Translations under genes and position numbers: made by a program | Assembly (NCBI RefSeq): GCF_018555385.1 | Contig: NZ_JAFEJS010000003.1 | Span: 124,001 to 188,000 of the forward strand | From: Bifidobacterium santillanense | Lineage (GTDB): Bacteria > Actinomycetota > Actinomycetes > Actinomycetales > Bifidobacteriaceae | DNA: 64,000 nt | Direction: 5' to 3' | In this document: piece after piece, positions 63,306 to 64,000 of the stretch | Layout: the number at the start of each line of letters is the position of its first letter | Position numbering within the stretch: position 1 is the first letter of the stretch | The notes under the pieces: model-generated | What the model was told of the DNA's origin: nothing | Databases searched by the model: none | What the model saw: the letters and a program-made list of their open reading frames with translations, nothing else

Positions 63306-63441
63306 CACTTCCTAGGCAGATTTCACGCTTCTTAGGCAGGTCTTCCGTCGGAGTCCGGAACATCCTATTGGAATATCAGGGGACCGAATCGGTCTCTTCG
63401 GTATGACCTGCCTAAGAAGCGTGAAATCTGCCTAGGAAGTG
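63306..63441. repeat. 136-bp palindrome with 37-bp perfect arms
   Basis: Arms 63306-63342 and 63405-63441 (beginning CACTTCCTAGGCAG, ending CTTAGGCAGGTC) are exact complements around a 62-nt loop. It sits between the ATPase stop and the ferredoxin reductase. Each arm itself contains CCTAGGCAG and CTTAGGCAG as a short direct repeat. Confidence 0.9.
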
Positions 63442-63491
63442 GAGGAAATCACCTCTTCCGCGATTCGGCGGCTTGAGATACCCTGTATCGC

Positions 63492-64000
63492 GTGACTGAA
63501 TCTTCGAATACTGAACTCCGTATCGCCGTGATCGGCGCCGGCCCGGCCGGCGTCTACTCCTCCGACATCTTCCTGCGCCAGCTCAAGAAGCTCGGCGAGG
63601 AGCTGGGCCTCGGCACCCAGGCCCGCATCGACCTGTTCGAGAAGCTGCCCGTGCCGTTCGGTCTGGTCCGCTACGGCGTGGCCCCCGACCACCCGTCCAT
63701 CAAGTTCATCGCATCCGCGCTCGAGAAGACCCTCGACAACCCGGACATCCACCTGTACTGCGACGTGGAGTTCGGCAAGGACGTCACGCTCGACGACCTG
63801 CTCGAGCGCTACGACGCCGTGCTGTTCGCCACCGGCGCCGTCAAGGACAAGCCGCTGCGCATCCCCGGCGCCGACCTCGACGGCGTCTACGGCGCCGCCA
63901 AGTTCGTCGAATGGTACGACGGCTACCCCACGGGCGCCCGCGAATGGCCGCTGACCGCCGAGAACGTCGCCGTGATCGGCGGCGGCAACGTCGCGATGGA
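63492..64000 (+). CDS. fprA: Ferredoxin/adrenodoxin-type NADPH reductase (FprA-like), 5' part
   Basis: The window ends inside this gene; 169 residues are visible. It starts at GTG 63492 (VTESSNTELRIAVIGAGPAG), with the FAD-binding GxGPAG motif. LPVPFGLVRYGVAPDHPSIK, ATGAVKDKPLRIPGADLDGV and the NADPH-binding IGGGNVAM follow, the hallmark order of FprA/adrenodoxin reductase. It passes electrons between NADPH and ferredoxin. TACCCT lies 7 nt before the GTG with no RBS, a leaderless pattern. Confidence 0.92.
   Translation, partial: MTESSNTELRIAVIGAGPAGVYSSDIFLRQLKKLGEELGLGTQARIDLFEKLPVPFGLVRYGVAPDHPSIKFIASALEKTLDNPDIHLYCDVEFGKDVTLDDLLERYDAVLFATGAVKDKPLRIPGADLDGVYGAAKFVEWYDGYPTGAREWPLTAENVAVIGGGNVAM

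Overview
The window is 64 kb of GC-rich actinobacterial chromosome, most likely from a Bifidobacterium. The genus is an inference. It rests on the fhaA-fhaB-pstP-rodA-pbpA-pknA-pknB cell-wall and kinase cluster next to crgA, a DUF881 protein, a class E sortase and pabA/trpG, on small actinobacterial families (DUF3073, sterol-carrier-like), on glgP and ppc, and on many apparently leaderless genes with a TANNNT box 6-7 nt before the start codon. No phage, plasmid, CRISPR-Cas or transposase gene was found. The novelty is in non-coding repeats and in one unusual operon.

Layout, left to right. 1-10 kb holds a glycan-uptake regulon: a truncated GH2 glycosidase, two tandem GPH-type sugar symporters, their LacI-type regulator and, 3 kb further on, an alpha/beta-hydrolase esterase. 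All are marked by the same operator, ATCTCAACGATGAGAT or variants. Inserted between regulator and esterase is a divergent LysR regulator / 2,2-dialkylglycine decarboxylase (dgdA) / serine acetyltransferase (cysE) unit. 10-11.4 kb is nearly gene-free: a 41-codon small gene, an array of eight 18-bp palindromes at exactly 51-bp spacing, and stacked hairpins behind ppc. 11.4-18.3 kb has ppc, a ThrE-type exporter and putP. 18.4-21.8 kb is an amidohydrolase and a DUF559 nuclease-like gene bracketed by two identical 231-bp copies of a foldback repeat in opposite orientation. 21.9-28.7 kb has trpS, a DUF3073 gene, a sterol-carrier-like gene, glgP, a rhomboid protease and a small membrane protein. 28.7-42.3 kb is the division, wall-synthesis and signalling block. 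Between crgA and pknB lies a cluster of at least six perfect DnaA boxes, plus two 85-bp hairpins sharing one loop but not their arms. 42.7-46.4 kb encodes a prolyl-oligopeptidase-type peptidase and a monoacylglycerol-lipase-like hydrolase. 46.5-51.3 kb is a tightly overlapping four-gene operon: lipoprotein with solute-binding and VWA domains, XpaC-like protein, a second solute-binding-like protein, and TelA. 51.3-64 kb has a third diverged foldback repeat, an EamA transporter, a repeat-rich intergenic stretch, a fused msrAB, tRNA-Leu(CAG), a nitroreductase, tgt, an HtrA protease, a P1B-type metal ATPase with three large insertions, a 136-bp palindrome and the start of an FprA-type ferredoxin reductase.

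How genes work together. The LacI regulon probably couples import of a (possibly acetylated) galactoside-type glycan to its hydrolysis and deacetylation. In the kinase cluster, PknA/PknB phosphorylate and PstP dephosphorylates, FhaA/FhaB read the phosphothreonines, and RodA/PbpA build peptidoglycan; CrgA and the sortase lie alongside. The XpaC/TelA operon is the best candidate here for an uncharacterised multi-protein envelope or stress system.
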